Shown: positions 10,545-21,730, numbered from the stretch's first letter. The stretch is DNA of 64,000 nucleotides from Cycas panzhihuaensis (GCA_023213395.1 CM041465.1:249433741-249497740); one strand, 5' to 3'. Notes: a model not told the origin generated them from the letters alone. Numbers and translations: made by a program.

Positions 10545-11285
10545 CCAATTGATTGATTAGAAATGTGCCCTGCCTCTAATTTCTTCCGCTCATTCTGTTG
10601 ATCTCCCTTCTTCTGTGGATCATCGTGCCACTTCCTACAATCCCTCTTGAATTGGCTTGGTTTCTTGTAGTAGTAGCATAGCTTTGGTTGCCCCTTCAGA
10701 ACAGACTGCTGTTGTTGTTGAGTCTCCTTCTTTGGAATGAAAGGTTTCTTTCCCTTCTAGAATATTTCCAACAATGTTGCCTTTTAATATTTGCTCATAT
10801 TGCAATAATAATGCCTCCAACTCATTAAATAAGATATTTCCTGCTTTTTCAGATAGGAAAAAAATTGCTATAAAATTTTGGAACATTTTTGACAAACTTC
10901 TCAGCATTGTAATGATGATGTCCTTATCATCGATAGTCTCCCTAACATTCTTGAAATGATTTTTGAATCATTTCACTATTTGGAGATATTCAACCACTGG
11001 ATCTACCATCTCCATACTGTATAGTTGATTCTTTAAAATTATGATCCTTGCATCATTTTTCATCTCAAAGATAGATGTGATGGCATTCCATGCTTCCTTA
11101 GGTGTTTTAGCTCTTTTGACATTCTCCACCAAAGCTCCACTAATGGACGTGTTTATTAACCCTAAGGTAATACCACTTTTGCTCTCAAATTTTGCCTTTC
11201 ATGAGGAGTGGTGGTTTTTTCATCTGGTATGGGTCCATTACTCCACACAATTTACCACAACTTATTCCTACGGAGTAAATTGGTT
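10545..11285 (-). pseudogene. Copia-1 gag
   Basis: The minus strand reads LINTSISGALVENV, then KTPKEAWNAITSIFEMKND and LKNQLYSMEM, the usual copia gag (UBN2-type) pattern. Next come MLRSLSKMFQNF and a zinc-knuckle remnant CYYYKKPSQFKRDC in which the second Cys has become Tyr. Stops and frame changes occur (one before FKNHFKN). The N-terminal part is cut off by the insertion of element B at 11291; the rest of the 5' end lies beyond 21730. Confidence 0.8.
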
Positions 11286-11290
11286 ATCTA
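11286..11290. repeat. Left target-site duplication of element B (ATCTA)
   Basis: ATCTA here and at 21726-21730 exactly flank the two LTRs of element B. This fixes the element ends. Confidence 0.95.
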
Positions 11291-12112
11291 TGTTGACTAC
11301 TGCTGGGGGTGCCTTGTTACACTTACGAGATACCCCTTGCTACACTTGTCAAGGTTACAGTAGCTATAGTCTAGTTTCGTGGATCACATCAACATGGTCA
11401 TTCACATACATTCCACATACATTCCATATATAATTCACGAGAATGGTACACAGTGATCAATTCAATACATACTCGAAGAAATCATCATCACAACACCAAG
11501 AATACACCAATTTCCACGTAACTCTTCCTTTTATTAAGTCAGCAGTTCATTTACACGAGGTCGGAATGCATTCCCGAGCATTCCAAAGAGTACTTCTGTT
11601 ACAATGCGCACGGATGGTACTTATCATACGGTGATGCTCCAAATGGGCATCATGCGCGATCGCCTCGCACCTTTGCGCACACGATATCCGGCTCTCACCC
11701 TAACTCGTGAATCATGCGCACCTCCTTAAGTACTCATGTCTTTGGTACCTTTTATCAAGGGTTATGACCGGTCATCATAACCGCATTCTTCATCATGCGC
11801 ATCTTTCACTTAATCACTTGTTTAACCTTAATTAACTGTTCTTTGAGTCCGTGACGTCAGACGCATGCGTGTGGCACCTCGACAGTCTTCACCGGTCCCC
11901 GGAGCCGTGCGTATCGCTCGCTTGGTTCCGTTCGTCGCCGGGTACGACCGCCATACGCACTGCCTGTGCACGCACCGCCATACGCACCTGCAATGCTCGT
12001 TTTTGCCGTTTTGCCTCGTGCGTACCTCCGCACGGTCCGCACTGCACAACTCGGGTTATCTCGACCAACCTCCGGTCCTCACACGCCCATTGGATCACTT
12101 TTGACTCCAACA
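11291..12112 (-). repeat. Element B 3' LTR (822 bp)
   Basis: Starts TGTTGACT and ends CTCCAACA on the + strand. It contains a TGACGTCA palindrome (11852-11859) and an inverted repeat GGTTATGA ... TCATAACC (11760-11782). Compared with the other LTR it shows many substitutions; GCGCA often replaces GCGTA. Confidence 0.95.
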
Positions 12113-12138
12113 TCTATCCCGGGTCAATAGCTATGGGT

Positions 12139-12156
12139 TTGAGCATCCTTGCTCAA
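12139..12156 (-). other. Conserved hairpin near the 3' LTR of element B
   Basis: TTGAGCA and TGCTCAA arms (7 bp) around a 4-base loop. The same hairpin is found at the matching place in elements C, D and E. Confidence 0.75.
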
Positions 12157-13279
12157 CAAAACTCTAAAAATCAAAATTTCGGGTATCCTCCCCACTGCCT
12201 CAAGGCGGCTCACGCCTAGGTCCTCCCAAAATTTCCTCGTTGATCTGTGTCAGGGTGGCAATAATGGCATCCTTCTCCTTTATTTTTTCCTGAAGGGCCG
12301 CTATCTCTGCTTTGTACCCTGCCTCCATGTCCTGAATCATTTGAATGATGGGTCCTGCTTTATCCTGCAGTGTAGGAGGTGGTGATTATTCTCCTACCTC
12401 TGTTGTTGGTGGGAAGTCTTCCCATTCTTCCCAGGATGCTTCTGCTTCCTCCTCCTCTTCTTCTTCTGTTTCCTCTTCCCCTTTCTTCCTCTTCCCGCGA
12501 CGATGAACAGCTTGCTTCATCCGATGAGGAATAGGTGTTCCTGGTGTTTTTTGTAACCAGGTAAGCACCTTTTGCATCTGCTTTTGAACTCGGCGTTTGG
12601 CTTCCACACTGGTTGTTGTATCGGGGAAGTCTGCTACCCACTGTTTGATAATTGGCTCCCGAGGAGAGATGGTAGTTCTGGTCAACTGAACTTCTGGACA
12701 CTGGTAAAATAATATTGCCAGAAGCAATGAAGGATGGCGGAATGGATGTGTTCGGATTTCAGAATCATTGTCTCATGTTCTCCGCCAAAAATTCTGACCA
12801 ATTCATTCTTTCTCCATCCCTAATTTTTAATAATACCTGCATCATGCCTCCCTGGATGTAGGTATACTTCCTCTTTGACAAAAACTTGGAATTAATAACT
12901 TTGGCCATCCATCAAGTCTGCCGCCTATAATGTCACCACCCCGATTCCATCGAACATAATTTGAGTGTTAGGCTGGCATAGTTTCCTCAGCCACATTTCC
13001 CTGTCTACCTCGACCTTTTGCTCCCAATGGAACCTCTCCCTCCTTGGGAAGTCCAGTGATGGTATGGACTATGTCTGCCCATTTTGACCTTTCTCGTCTG
13101 CATTTTAGGGCCATTAGGATTTGGTCCATTAACTCAGGGTCATAGTACATAGGGTTACAATAGATGTAGTCTTTCCAGCCTGCCTGCTTAACCTTAGCCT
13201 GAAATGCAGCTGGTAGAGCTTGGAGGTCTTGTTTTAATTTCAGAATGTAGGCCTCTTGGCACCCTGCCGTCCTCATCAT
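12150..13279 (-). pseudogene. Element B 3' ORF (downstream of integrase)
   Basis: It starts at ATG 13279 (MMRTAGCQE) and runs in changing frames to about 12215. The N-terminal block has LPAAFQAKVKQAGWKDYIY, then DPELMDQILMALK and IVHTITGLPKEGEVP. After frame breaks come LLAILFYQCPEVQL and the basic and acidic stretches HRRGKRKKGEE and EEEEEEEAEASWEEWE. The end is a heptad-like coiled coil EEGYK-like segment with EIAALQEKIKEKDAIIATL type spacing, reconstructed only as a pattern. No membrane segment is seen, so it does not look like an env gene. Function unknown; see findings. Confidence 0.7.
12181..12199 (-). other. Element B G-rich purine tract
   Basis: The minus strand shows GGGGAGGATACCC about 70 bp before the LTR. 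The equivalent G-rich tract occurs in C and D. Only a short GGGATAGA directly abuts the LTR. Confidence 0.5.
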
Positions 13280-13439
13280 GGCTGTGGAGTTCCAGAGATA
13301 AGAAAGAAACCAAAGCGTGCAAAGAGAACCGCACGTACGCATTTTGTAGAACGCTTGCCGTTTCGCTTTTTGCGTCGCGATGCGTGCGAGCAAGTCCTTG
13401 CGTCTTGGTTTTCGTAGTCCGTTCCGCTGCGCATCTGCA

Positions 13440-13925
13440 CGGAATGTTCATGTGCACGTAATGATTTGTTGTTTTGCGTATTTTGTCTTATACGTGCCCT
13501 TTGGTACGTATAATGTTAAAAGTTTTCATTATAATGCATCGATTGCATTTCCTTTGCTATGTATAATGTAACCAATCACTTAAGTATCTTTTACACAGTG
13601 CGTACCCGATTACGTACTTTATTGGTACGTATACTGTAAATTTATAACTTACACTCCTTTGCATCGTGCACTGTATGCGCATTTCTCCGCACGTATAATG
13701 TAATTGAGCCACTTTAAGTTATTGATACCATGCATACCTGTCTATGTACTTTTCAGGTACGTATAGTGTAATTTCGAGTCACTTTTTTAAACTATGCGTA
13801 CTTTAGTGAATTTCTTTGGTACGTATAGTGCATTTTCCACTTTTATCACTGTTCCAACTGTACGCACCTGGTAACATACCTTTTTTGGTACGTATACTGT
13901 AATTTGCTTGTATGCCGATGAATTT
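13440..13925 (-). repeat. GTACGTA-bearing repeat array in the integrase-to-3' ORF spacer of element B
   Basis: Seven imperfect units carry GGTACGTATA[ACG]TGTAA-like cores near 13503, 13558, 13624, 13694, 13757, 13823 and 13890, about 52-68 bp apart. The TACGTA palindrome is intact in most. Element C has an equivalent array in the same place. Confidence 0.75.
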
Positions 13926-14122
13926 TCCTCTGATTTTTCTCAGATTATGCTGCTGTTACTTATATCAGTAATGAGTTACGGTTATTTTTTATTTTTTTCC
14001 AATTTGTTTCTATTTTTGTATCCATACCGAACTGGATCATGGCTCGGTATCAAGGCAGTTGGTTGCCTCAACATCATGTAATACGATATGGTACAACTAG
14101 CTGATCCTGCTGGTAAGCTGGG

Positions 14123-15302
14123 CTACTCAATGTAAGGCTTGAGTCTGCTACCATTTACCCGTGTTGGTAGCAGAGGTCCGTCGATCTCTCGAAGCTGCAC
14201 CGATCCATTCTCGAAAATTCTTTCTGCGATGTATGGTCCCAACCACCGCATCTTGAGTTTCCCCGGGTGCGTTTTGAATTTGTCATCTACAAAGAATACT
14301 TGATCACCTTCGTTGAATTGTGGTTTCCGTAGATGGCGGTCATGCCATGCTTTTTGTCGCCGCTTTTCTATATGTTGCAACCAGTTTGCTAGGTGTCGTT
14401 TCTCTTCCAACCGTATTAAATCTTCTAGTCGTCGTTCCAAAGACTGGAGGTCGTCTAACCGACATTGTATTGCCACTCGTAAGTTGGGTATCTCAAACTC
14501 GGTCGGAAAAATGGCTTCTATACCATATACAAGCTGGAATGGGGTCTGTCCAATTGACCTTTTATATGTCGTACGAAAGGCCCATAGTACGGAGGGTAAC
14601 TTCTCAGCCCAATCCGATCTGCCAATGTCGCATATCTTTCGCAAGCAGTTTTTGATTATCTTGTTCGAGCTCTCTGCTTGACCATTGGCTCTCGGATAGT
14701 AGGGAGTTGATTTCCGATGGCTAATCATGAAGGCAGTTGTTAATGTTTCAATAGTTTGGTTGAGGAAGTGGGCACCTTGGTCACTGACGATCTCCAAAGG
14801 GCATCCGAATCGCGTGATTACTGCCTCATACAGAAATCTTCTTTGTCAGACGGCTTTTCTCAATGCGCGTGCTTCCACCCATTTTGTCATATAATCGGTT
14901 GCCACCAGAATATATCGAGCTTTGGATCTCATTCTTTGGTTTGATTGGCCCCACAAAGTCGAGCCCCCATTTTTCGAACGGTGCCAAGGGTAATATGGGA
15001 TGCAACGGTTGGAAATCCTGTCGATTAGGTTTCCCCACGCGTTGGCAATAATCGCATGCTTGAATCCATTTTTTGACATCTTCGAACATTGATTGGCACC
15101 AGAATCCCGACGTCAAGATCTTCCGCCATGTGGCCAATTTTCCCATGTGGCCACCCCCTACTCCTTCATGTGCTCGACATGATCCGATTTGTCTCATCTT
15201 TGTCGAACACAACGCCGCAATATGTCATCCGCCCCAATTTGTATAACTCACCGCTGATAAGCTGATACGGCTCCACTTTTCTGATGAAATTTCTTTTCCT
15301 CG
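14123..15302 (-). pseudogene. Element B integrase
   Basis: Minus-strand frames cover the Cys end of the HHCC finger (ACDYCQRVGKPNRQD), then PFEKWGLDFVGPIKP with the first catalytic Asp. YMTKWVEARAL follows, and then EIVSDQGAHFLNQTI with the second Asp. The catalytic Glu is in NGQAESSNKI. The C-terminal part WLGPYIAERIFENGSVQLRE then RVNGSRLKPYIE ends at 14123 with no chromodomain. The DDE residues are all present, but a frame break near 14830-14860 splits the domain. Confidence 0.88.
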
Positions 15303-15308
15303 TACGAT

Positions 15309-15980
15309 CTAACTCTGTGGCATTTCTCGGTCGCTAGATACTCGGTATTCCTCATACCCTCTGTTGGAACTGCTATCTTTGAATAGAGCTGCGTCTGGAA
15401 AATCATCTGGTATTCCTGTGGCTTTCTCTCCGTTTTTGATTCTCGACAGTTGATCTGGAATGATGTGTGCTTTGCCGGGTTTCACAATGATTTTGAATGA
15501 AAATTCTTGAAACAACATTAACCATCTGCTGATTCTTCCTCGCAGAATGGGTTTATTTACTAGATACGTCAAGGTTTGGTGGTCGACGAAAAACATGAAT
15601 GGATTGGATAACAGATAATGTCGAAACTTTTGTGATGCATAAACCATGCCGAGTGCTTCCCTTTCCGTCATTATACACTCGCCGCTCGTAAGTTTTCGAC
15701 TGGCAAAGTAGATTGGATGATCTGTTTTATCATCACTGGGTTGTGCCAATACGCATCCAATAGCGTACAGACGCATCCACATGTACGTGAAAAGTTTTCT
15801 TCCAATCTGAGAATCGTAGTATAGGCGCTGCTACAATGGCCTGTTTCAATGTTTCAATGCTCGTTCGATCTTCCGTCCATATCCATTCAATATTCTTTTT
15901 CAAAGAACTCTTCCAAAGGTCCGATATATATGCATATCCTCGATGAATTTTCTATAATATCCTGTCAAACCCAGAAAACC
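15309..15980 (-). pseudogene. Element B RNase H
   Basis: Open frame 15309-15782 has IGCVLAQPSDDKTDHPIYFA, then LTSGECIMTEREALGMVYA, FFVDHQTLTYLVNKP and HIIPDQLSRI. The expected first catalytic Asp region lies in broken sequence just upstream. It continues from RT and precedes integrase, in the normal order. Confidence 0.85.
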
Positions 15981-15982
15981 TT

Positions 15983-16976
15983 TCAGCTGCTTCCTCGTAC
16001 TCGGTGTCGGAAAGTGTAGAATGGCGTACACTTTTCTTTGGATCCGTTAGCAATCCTTCTCACGACTATATGCCCTAAGAGGTTTCCAAAGGGTACCAGA
16101 AATGTACACTTTTCTGGATTGAGACACAGTTTACTTTCTCGACAGGTTTGCAACATTTCTCTCAAGTTTTCTATATGATTTTTCATTAACCCATACAACG
16201 TCCAATCGTCTAAGAATACAGCAATTTTTTCTCCAATAAATTTTCGAAAAATATTAATCACAATTCGCTGGAATGTCGCTGGTGCATTCGTAAGACCGAA
16301 TGGCATTACCTTATAGGCATATGTACCCCATTCTGTTACGAATGTTGTCTTTGCCTGATCTTCTGGTTCAATCTGCACTTGATTGTACCCACTAAATCCG
16401 TCTGTGAATGAATAGATTTCATTCCTCCAATCGCTTCCAAAATATCTTCCGTGAAAGGTAATGAAATGGATCTTTTTCGTCACTTTGTTCAACTGCTGTA
16501 ATCCACACGGACTTAATTTTCCCATTTTTCTTGGGAACCACTACTACGTGGCTTACCCGATCATTGTAGTCGATTTCGTATATATAACTGCCCAACATTT
16601 TATCAAGTTCTGCTTTTACTTTCTCTTTGTATTTTGGATTCATCCGGTATGGTCGTTGTTTTACTAGTTTGGCGTCCTCTACTAGATCAATATGATGCAT
16701 TCCTATCTCTGGAGGAATACCTTTCAGGTCTTTATACGACCATGCGAACACGTCACGGAATTTCTCGAATAACTGTTGAGCTTCCGCTACCATTTGGGAA
16801 TCCCAATAGTTTCCAATTCGAATAAGCTTAGGATTTTCTGAACTACCAACATTAATTTCTGTAGTTTTCAACTTTGTTATACCCACGTCTTCTACATTTT
16901 CGGTTTTGTGTCCTGGGGCATCTTCTACTTTTCTTTCTCCAACAGTGAATTCTGTAAACTCTGCAGGATAATTCAT
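15983..16976 (-). pseudogene. Element B reverse transcriptase (FLDD type)
   Basis: Two overlapping frames encode: DVFAWSYKDLKGIPPEIGMH, then RPYRMNPKYKEKVKAELDKM, IYEIDYNDRVSHVVVVPKKN, YSFTDGFSGYNQVQIEPEDQ and VMPFGLTNAPATFQR. The catalytic box is VFLDDWTLYGL, with Phe where most gypsy RTs have Tyr and Trp-Thr in place of Ile-Leu-Val. Next are LCLNPEKCTFLVPFGNLLGH. Both Asp of the box are intact. A frameshift near 16500 splits fingers from palm. Confidence 0.9.
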
Positions 16977-17003
16977 AATCTCTTCTTCTTCACTATGTAT
17001 AGA

Positions 17004-17642
17004 TTATACTGTTTCCTGATCTGTTAAATGCCGTTCTAATTTTATGCTCATTATTCTGATGTGTTTCAAGATTTTGTTTATTTTTTGGTTATCCGAAGCA
17101 TGCCTAAAGGTTTTTATAAAAGATTTCTTTAGGTTTCCCCAAGTTATATCTAGATTTTGCTCCTTCTCCAGGAACCAGTCCTTTGCTACTCTCCCCAAGG
17201 TGTGGTAGAAATAGTTAGGCCAATTCCGTTTAGGTATACTCAAGGATTTCCATTTTTGTTTACACACCTGTATATGTTTCCTAGGGTTATGACCTACGTA
17301 GAATATTGGAATAATTGGTTGGGTTGGATGATCGAATCGGATTCGAAACATCGTTTGTAAATCTTGCCAATTCCTAAGAGTATGTTGGTGAGCTAAGTAC
17401 AGCATCAAGCTCCCTCGCAAGGTTAGGATTAGGTCTTGCTGCCATTGGGTTTTATCCCAATTTCCCTGATCTATCCAATACTCAACACAATGTGTTAAAT
17501 GGGTAGTCCCATATAACTGCTCCCCATAGAATGGTTTAACGTAATTCCCAATATAGATTTCATAATTTGTTTCTTCCGGAATAATGATTTTACTTCCTAG
17601 ACCAGACTCGCTAGAAGTACTTACCAGCAATCCTCCTTCCAT
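17004..17642 (-). CDS. Element B second gag-like module between protease and RT
   Basis: An open 212-codon frame with two tandem stretches that resemble the retrotransposon gag core. The first reads DLILTLRGSLMLYLAHQ, then NWQDLQTMFRIRFDH. The second reads YFYHTLGRVAKDWFLEKE, then ITWGNLKKSFIKTFRH. The usual gag pattern is a hydrophobic helix with W-x(3)-L, then W-x(2)-L-x(3)-F-x(3)-F. Gag normally sits only at the N-terminus, and this element also has a normal gag there (about 19800-20760). Element C keeps the same module. Start codon uncertain; the module is probably part of a longer polyprotein. Confidence 0.65.
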   Translation of the reverse strand: MEGGLLVSTSSESGLGSKIIIPEETNYEIYIGNYVKPFYGEQLYGTTHLTHCVEYWIDQGNWDKTQWQQDLILTLRGSLMLYLAHQHTLRNWQDLQTMFRIRFDHPTQPIIPIFYVGHNPRKHIQVCKQKWKSLSIPKRNWPNYFYHTLGRVAKDWFLEKEQNLDITWGNLKKSFIKTFRHASDNQKINKILKHIRIMSIKLERHLTDQETV

Positions 17643-17733
17643 TTCCCCAGTTTTGGCGCTAATGGTTGGAAGAGATTTATGGCTGGGTGGGTGTACCTCT
17701 AAGGAAGAAGAGGAAGGGATATTACTTCCTTCC

Positions 17734-18216
17734 TCAGGTTGTAATAAGGGGTAGGGAATCTACCTCAGGACCCACGCCTGAAGTACATGGGATGTCAGGG
17801 TTACTATTAACTACATAAAAACTACGAAAATTACTAGGTAAGCTGAGGGTTGGTTGGTCTAGGTTGTTACCAATTTCCAAATTATCGTTAGTTAGCATAT
17901 ATTCAAAAGAATTTAAATTATTATCAATGTTTGCAGATACACATTTAGATAACAAATTACATCTGTAAGAAGAAGAGTTTATTTCATATGCATCCTGAAG
18001 CCAGTAATCCACGAACCTCATACCGTGTTCGTCATCCAAAGAGTTGTATATTTCTTCGAGATCCGTTGGTTCTTCACGCTGGTGGTTATTCGATGTGGTG
18101 GGTTTTTCTGCCATGTGGAAGATATGTTCTTCCCCAATGGAAGAAAAAAATGTGTCGCTTGTTACCGTGGTCTTTGGATCCTTCATCCGAATTACTTCAA
18201 TCGAACTTCTTCCCAA
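17734..18216 (-). CDS. Element B spacer region between protease and second gag-like module
   Basis: An open 160-codon frame, mostly acidic and Ser/Asn-rich, with a conserved patch DEHGMRFVDYWLQDAYEIN then RCNLLSKCVS. The equivalent patch is in element C (NGMRFVDYWLQDTYEVN). It is likely a linker in the polyprotein; I recognise no domain. Confidence 0.5.
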   Translation of the reverse strand: MGRSSIEVIRMKDPKTTVTSDTFFSSIGEEHIFHMAEKPTTSNNHQREEPTDLEEIYNSLDDEHGMRFVDYWLQDAYEINSSSYRCNLLSKCVSANIDNNLNSFEYMLTNDNLEIGNNLDQPTLSLPSNFRSFYVVNSNPDIPCTSGVGPEVDSLPLITT

Positions 18217-19035
18217 AGATTGGCAGTACCACTTTGTTGTTGCTATCCGATAGAGTGAAGGTTACTTTTTCCCAATTCTGAAGGCCTTGTGTTTTGTATA
18301 ACCATGGCCTTCCCAGTAGTGCTGGGTAGGGTGTTGCTCCTTTCTCCGTCTCCACAATTGTGAAGTCAATCCTTACCACTATCCCTGCCACGTCTACTTT
18401 GATATTGGTTAGTCCGCCTGCAGGTCGTACCAATAGTTCATTAGCCAATTTCATCGAATAAGTCGCTGCTTCCAACTTCGGGCTTCCCAATTTACGCCAT
18501 GTTGCAACTGGTAACACGTTCTTATCGCGCCTCCATCCACAATTACTCGTGGGAATGTTTCTCCCAAGACTGACATGGTTACCATTGGATCCATGTCGAA
18601 TGATGGTATAATTTGTTTCAAACTCTTGGTAATTCCTTTCTGTAACACTCCTCCTTTAATCCAATCAATAACTTGAGACAGAGGAATAGTCAATTGTAAC
18701 TGTTTCACCAAATTCTCCATTAATAGCAACATTCTGGGAATATCCTCAGCTGGCAATCCTTTGAAAAGTTCTTCCATCTGCACCATTTGGGGTTTTGTCG
18801 TAAGTTCTTCCGGTAGTTTTTCTTGCTCTTTTTGTTTATTTTTCCGAACATAAACGTATTTCGTTTCCGGTTTACCCATTGGTAGTGTATTCTCCTCCCG
18901 GACTAAACCATCTAACACTTGTTTTGCTTGTCTATACCGATCCATTTCTGTTGGTGGATTTGGATATCCTTCATCCAATTTCTCTTTCTGTTTGTTTTGT
19001 AATTTCACATTCTTGGTTTCTGGTATGATTGTCAT
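18197..19035 (-). pseudogene. Element B protease (retropepsin) region
   Basis: Minus-strand frame from 19035 reads MTIIPETKNVK, then PMGKPETKYVYVRKNKQKEQ, LLMENLVKQLQLTIPLSQVI and TMSVLGETFPRVIVDGGA. VIVDGGA is the retropepsin active-site position with Asp kept. A frameshift follows at once; the second frame (18517-18197) carries WRKLGSPKLEAATYSMKLAN and PALLGRPWLYKTQ, the later retropepsin block. The first part may be a spacer before the protease fold. Confidence 0.75.
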
Positions 19036-19099
19036 CAGGTTAGTCGCTTTGGCTTTGCCCTTTCAATCCTCTATTTTGTGGTCGCTTGGGCCACAATTA

Positions 19100-20759
19100 C
19101 TGCATATGAACGACTTCTGTTCGTATTCCTGCTTCATTGGGCATTCCGACTTCCGGTTCGAATCAGAGAGATGAGGCATCTCCCCATCTATTTCTTCCTC
19201 GAGGGTTCAGTGCGCCTCGTTGTATACACATTTCGAGGTGGGTTACCCCTTCCCCGACCTCGTCCTCTGAATGCCTTTCCCCTGGGATTGTAGAAACAAT
19301 CCTTGGTTGTATGTGTGTCAACCTCACATATATGGCACCACTTTTCCTGTTTGTGCATCGCATTGTTTTTTAAATTTAAATCACATTCCTTAGTGGTATG
19401 TGAGTTTTCTTCACAAATGTGGCACCACTTGGTTACCCTTCCAGTGTGCTCTTTCTTTTTGGGTGTCTCTTCTTCGTCACGGTTATTTCTGATTTTCAAT
19501 CTGGCTACCTCTTTTCTTAGTGCCTCCAATTCCGATTCCTCCTTTGCTACCCCTACCTGGCAGAAGGGTCGGTTGTACTAGTTCTGCTTCAACTCTCTAA
19601 TCTCGTCTTGTAATCTTAGCAGCAAGGAATCTTGTCCTCCTGCTTGTGCGTCCATTTCCATTTCAAAGTCTAATGCAAGATCTTGAGCATTCTTGAATGA
19701 TTTCAACGGATGAGCATGCATCATGGCTTGCAACTTCTCATTCAGCCCTCTTACAAAGTAATTCTTCATATTATGATCCGTTATCGTCTCATTGATCATG
19801 CTCGCTGCAATAATTTTCATTCGGCTAATGTAAGTTAGACGATTCCCGGCCTCTGTCTGATCTCTCGTAGTGTGATTTCGACGGCTTCATTACTGCGAAA
19901 CTTTTGAAATCTCTCTTCAAATGCTTTCTTAATTTTCACCCATGGCTCATTCTTGTTTGTTTCCTTATACCATGCCAAGGGTACTCCTCTCAACGCGTCT
20001 GTGAGCGTGCTTTAATTTCATCTTCGTCTGTAATCTTTTTGACATCAATGAGGCTCTGAAATAGATACACGTGCTCTGCTGCGTTCGAAGTATCATTAAA
20101 GATTAGCTTCCCAAAGTCTCTATAGTTGTCCATTTTGGGAGATTGCAACTGTCCCCCACCTGATGGTGATCCTTCCCTTCGTCCCTCCTTTGGGGATGCA
20201 CCGAGTAACTACTGCATTTCTTTCCCAAAGAGCGGATTTTTAAATGGAGTTTTTATGTGTATAGGTTCCACTACACCTGGCACTTGTATAATCAATGGTG
20301 TTACCGTAATGTAAGATTGGTCAGATCCCTTCGGCCGAATCTTCAAAAGTCTCGTTAGCTTGTTTTCCCAATATGCCGAGGGACCTTCCTCCGCCTTCTT
20401 ATCGGCCACCTAGGTCCTTCTGGCCGTCCTCCACCGTATACTTCTCTGTTAGGATCTCTTTATGTTTTTCATCCACTTTTGGCTTCCTTTCAATCTCAAG
20501 CTAAACAAATCATCTCTCGATTGGTGTCAATACCATGCTCGCCATGGGTTTCCTCTTCCCGAGGTGTCTGGGCTCCACTTGCCTCGGATCCTTCAACTGA
20601 CCGTCCCTTAGTCTCGTTGTTTTGCGAACTTAATCTCCTTGCCCTTCCGAGTTTTGCTTCCCTTGACCATCTTAATGCCCTTTGTCCTTTGGTCTCCTTT
20701 TCCTTGGGTGAAGTATCCTTCCGGGGCTCTTCCAACCTTGAAGGCCTCTTAGGTGGCAT
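19100..20759 (-). pseudogene. Element B gag (first, canonical)
   Basis: Starts at ATG 20759 with MPPKRPSRLEEP, shared with element C. A basic, Ser/Arg-rich start is followed by WENKLTRLL and a canonical gag core near 19850-19990 (AWYKE, then W-KIKKAFEERFQKFRSNEAVE). A helical region EMEMDAQAGGQDSLLLRLQ follows. Two intact CCHC knuckles, CHICEENSHTTKEC and CHICEVDTHTTKDC, flank an Arg/Gly-rich patch. Third and fourth knuckle remnants lie near 19100-19180; the fourth has lost its last Cys to TGA. Frames are broken in at least four places. Confidence 0.82.
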
Positions 20760-20877
20760 TGAAGGTCCCCAGGCGCCGATGGCTTAGTTACACCGCCATC
20801 ACGACGGCACCTGTGGTCCTCGCCTTTACACATTCTTTTCCTTTGAAACCCCGCCCTGTCCCTCCTCAACGGACGTA

Positions 20878-20890
20878 GGCAACGGAACCA
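20878..20890 (-). other. Element B primer-binding site (possibly tRNA-Asp type)
   Basis: The minus strand reads TGGTTCCGTTGCC one base inside the 5' LTR. It differs at two positions from TGGCGCCGTTGCC, the tRNA-Asp-type site known from Tat/Athila elements. The tRNA assignment is inference. Confidence 0.55.
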
Positions 20891-20891
20891 A

Positions 20892-21725
20892 TGTTGATTG
20901 CTGGGGTGCCTTGTTACACTTACGAGATACCCCTTGCTACACTTGTCAAGGTTACACAGTAGCTATAGTCTAGTTTCGTGGATATCATCAACATGGTCAT
21001 TCACATACATTCCACATACATTCCATATATAATTCACGAATGGTACATGCAAGATGTAATTCAATACATACTCAAAGAAATCATCATCACAACACCAAGA
21101 ATACACCAATTTCCACGTAACTCTTCCTTTTATTAAGTCAACAGTTCATTTACACGAGGTGGAATGCATTCCTGAGCATTCCAAAGAAGATACGCCTTTC
21201 TCATACAATGCGTACCGGATGGTACTTATCATACGGTGATGCTCCAAATGGTCATCATGCGTCATCGCCTCCGCACCTTTGCGTACTCTCGATATCCCGG
21301 CTCTCACCCTAACTCGGTGAATCATGCGTACCTCCTTAAGTACTCATCTTTGGTACCTTTTATCAAGGGTTATGATCGTCATCATAACTGCATTCTTCAG
21401 TCATGCGTACCCTTTCACTTAATCACTTGTTTAACCTTAATTAATCCGTCCTTTGAGTCTGTACGTCCGTACGTACGTGTGGCACCTCGACAGGTCTTCA
21501 CTGGTCCCCTGGAGCCGTGCGTACCGCTTCTGCTTGGTTCCGTTCACCGGTACGTGACCGCCATACGCATCTGCCGTTCTAGGTATGCACCGCCATACGT
21601 ACCTGCAATGCTCGTTTTTGCTTTTGCCTTGTGCGTACCTCCGTACGGTCCGTACCTGCACAACTCGGGTTATCTGACCTACCTCTGGTCCTCACACAGC
21701 CATTGGATCACTTTTGACTCCAACA
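20892..21725 (-). repeat. Element B 5' LTR (834 bp)
   Basis: Starts TGTTGATT, ends CTCCAACA on the + strand, and pairs with 11291-12112. The TGACGTCA site is lost here (reads GTACGTCCGTACGTACG), and the inverted repeat GGTTATGA/TCATAACT has one mismatch. Confidence 0.95.
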
Positions 21726-21730
21726 ATCTA
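21726..21730. repeat. Right target-site duplication of element B (ATCTA)
   Basis: Exact match to 11286-11290. Confidence 0.95.

Larger units (their letters stand above)
11291..21725 (-). mobile_element. Ty3/gypsy element B, full length, inside copia-1 gag
   Basis: 10.4 kb between matching LTRs with a perfect 5-bp TSD. Minus-strand order: 5' LTR, PBS, gag, protease, spacer, second gag-like module, RT, RNase H, integrase, repeat-bearing spacer, 3' ORF, purine tract, hairpin, 3' LTR. It shares this plan with element C and is the best copy for the second gag-like module. Frameshifts and stops are frequent, so it is not autonomous. The FLDD RT motif and lack of a visible chromodomain point to the non-chromovirus (Tat/Athila-like) side of plant gypsy, but that lineage call is tentative. 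Confidence 0.93.

Noticed and set aside
11851-12219. Arg/Cys/His-rich open frames on both strands in the B LTR
   Set aside because: They arise from the GC-rich, GTGCG-repetitive LTR sequence and read open in several frames; no start context or homologue.
13440-13925. Regularly spaced repeats that look CRISPR-like
   Set aside because: Units are imperfect, spacing varies from 52 to 68 bp, the array sits inside a plant gypsy element and no cas genes exist here.
14313-14944. Plus-strand open frames across the B integrase
   Set aside because: They lie antisense to clear integrase motifs (SDQGAHF, NGQAESSNKI).
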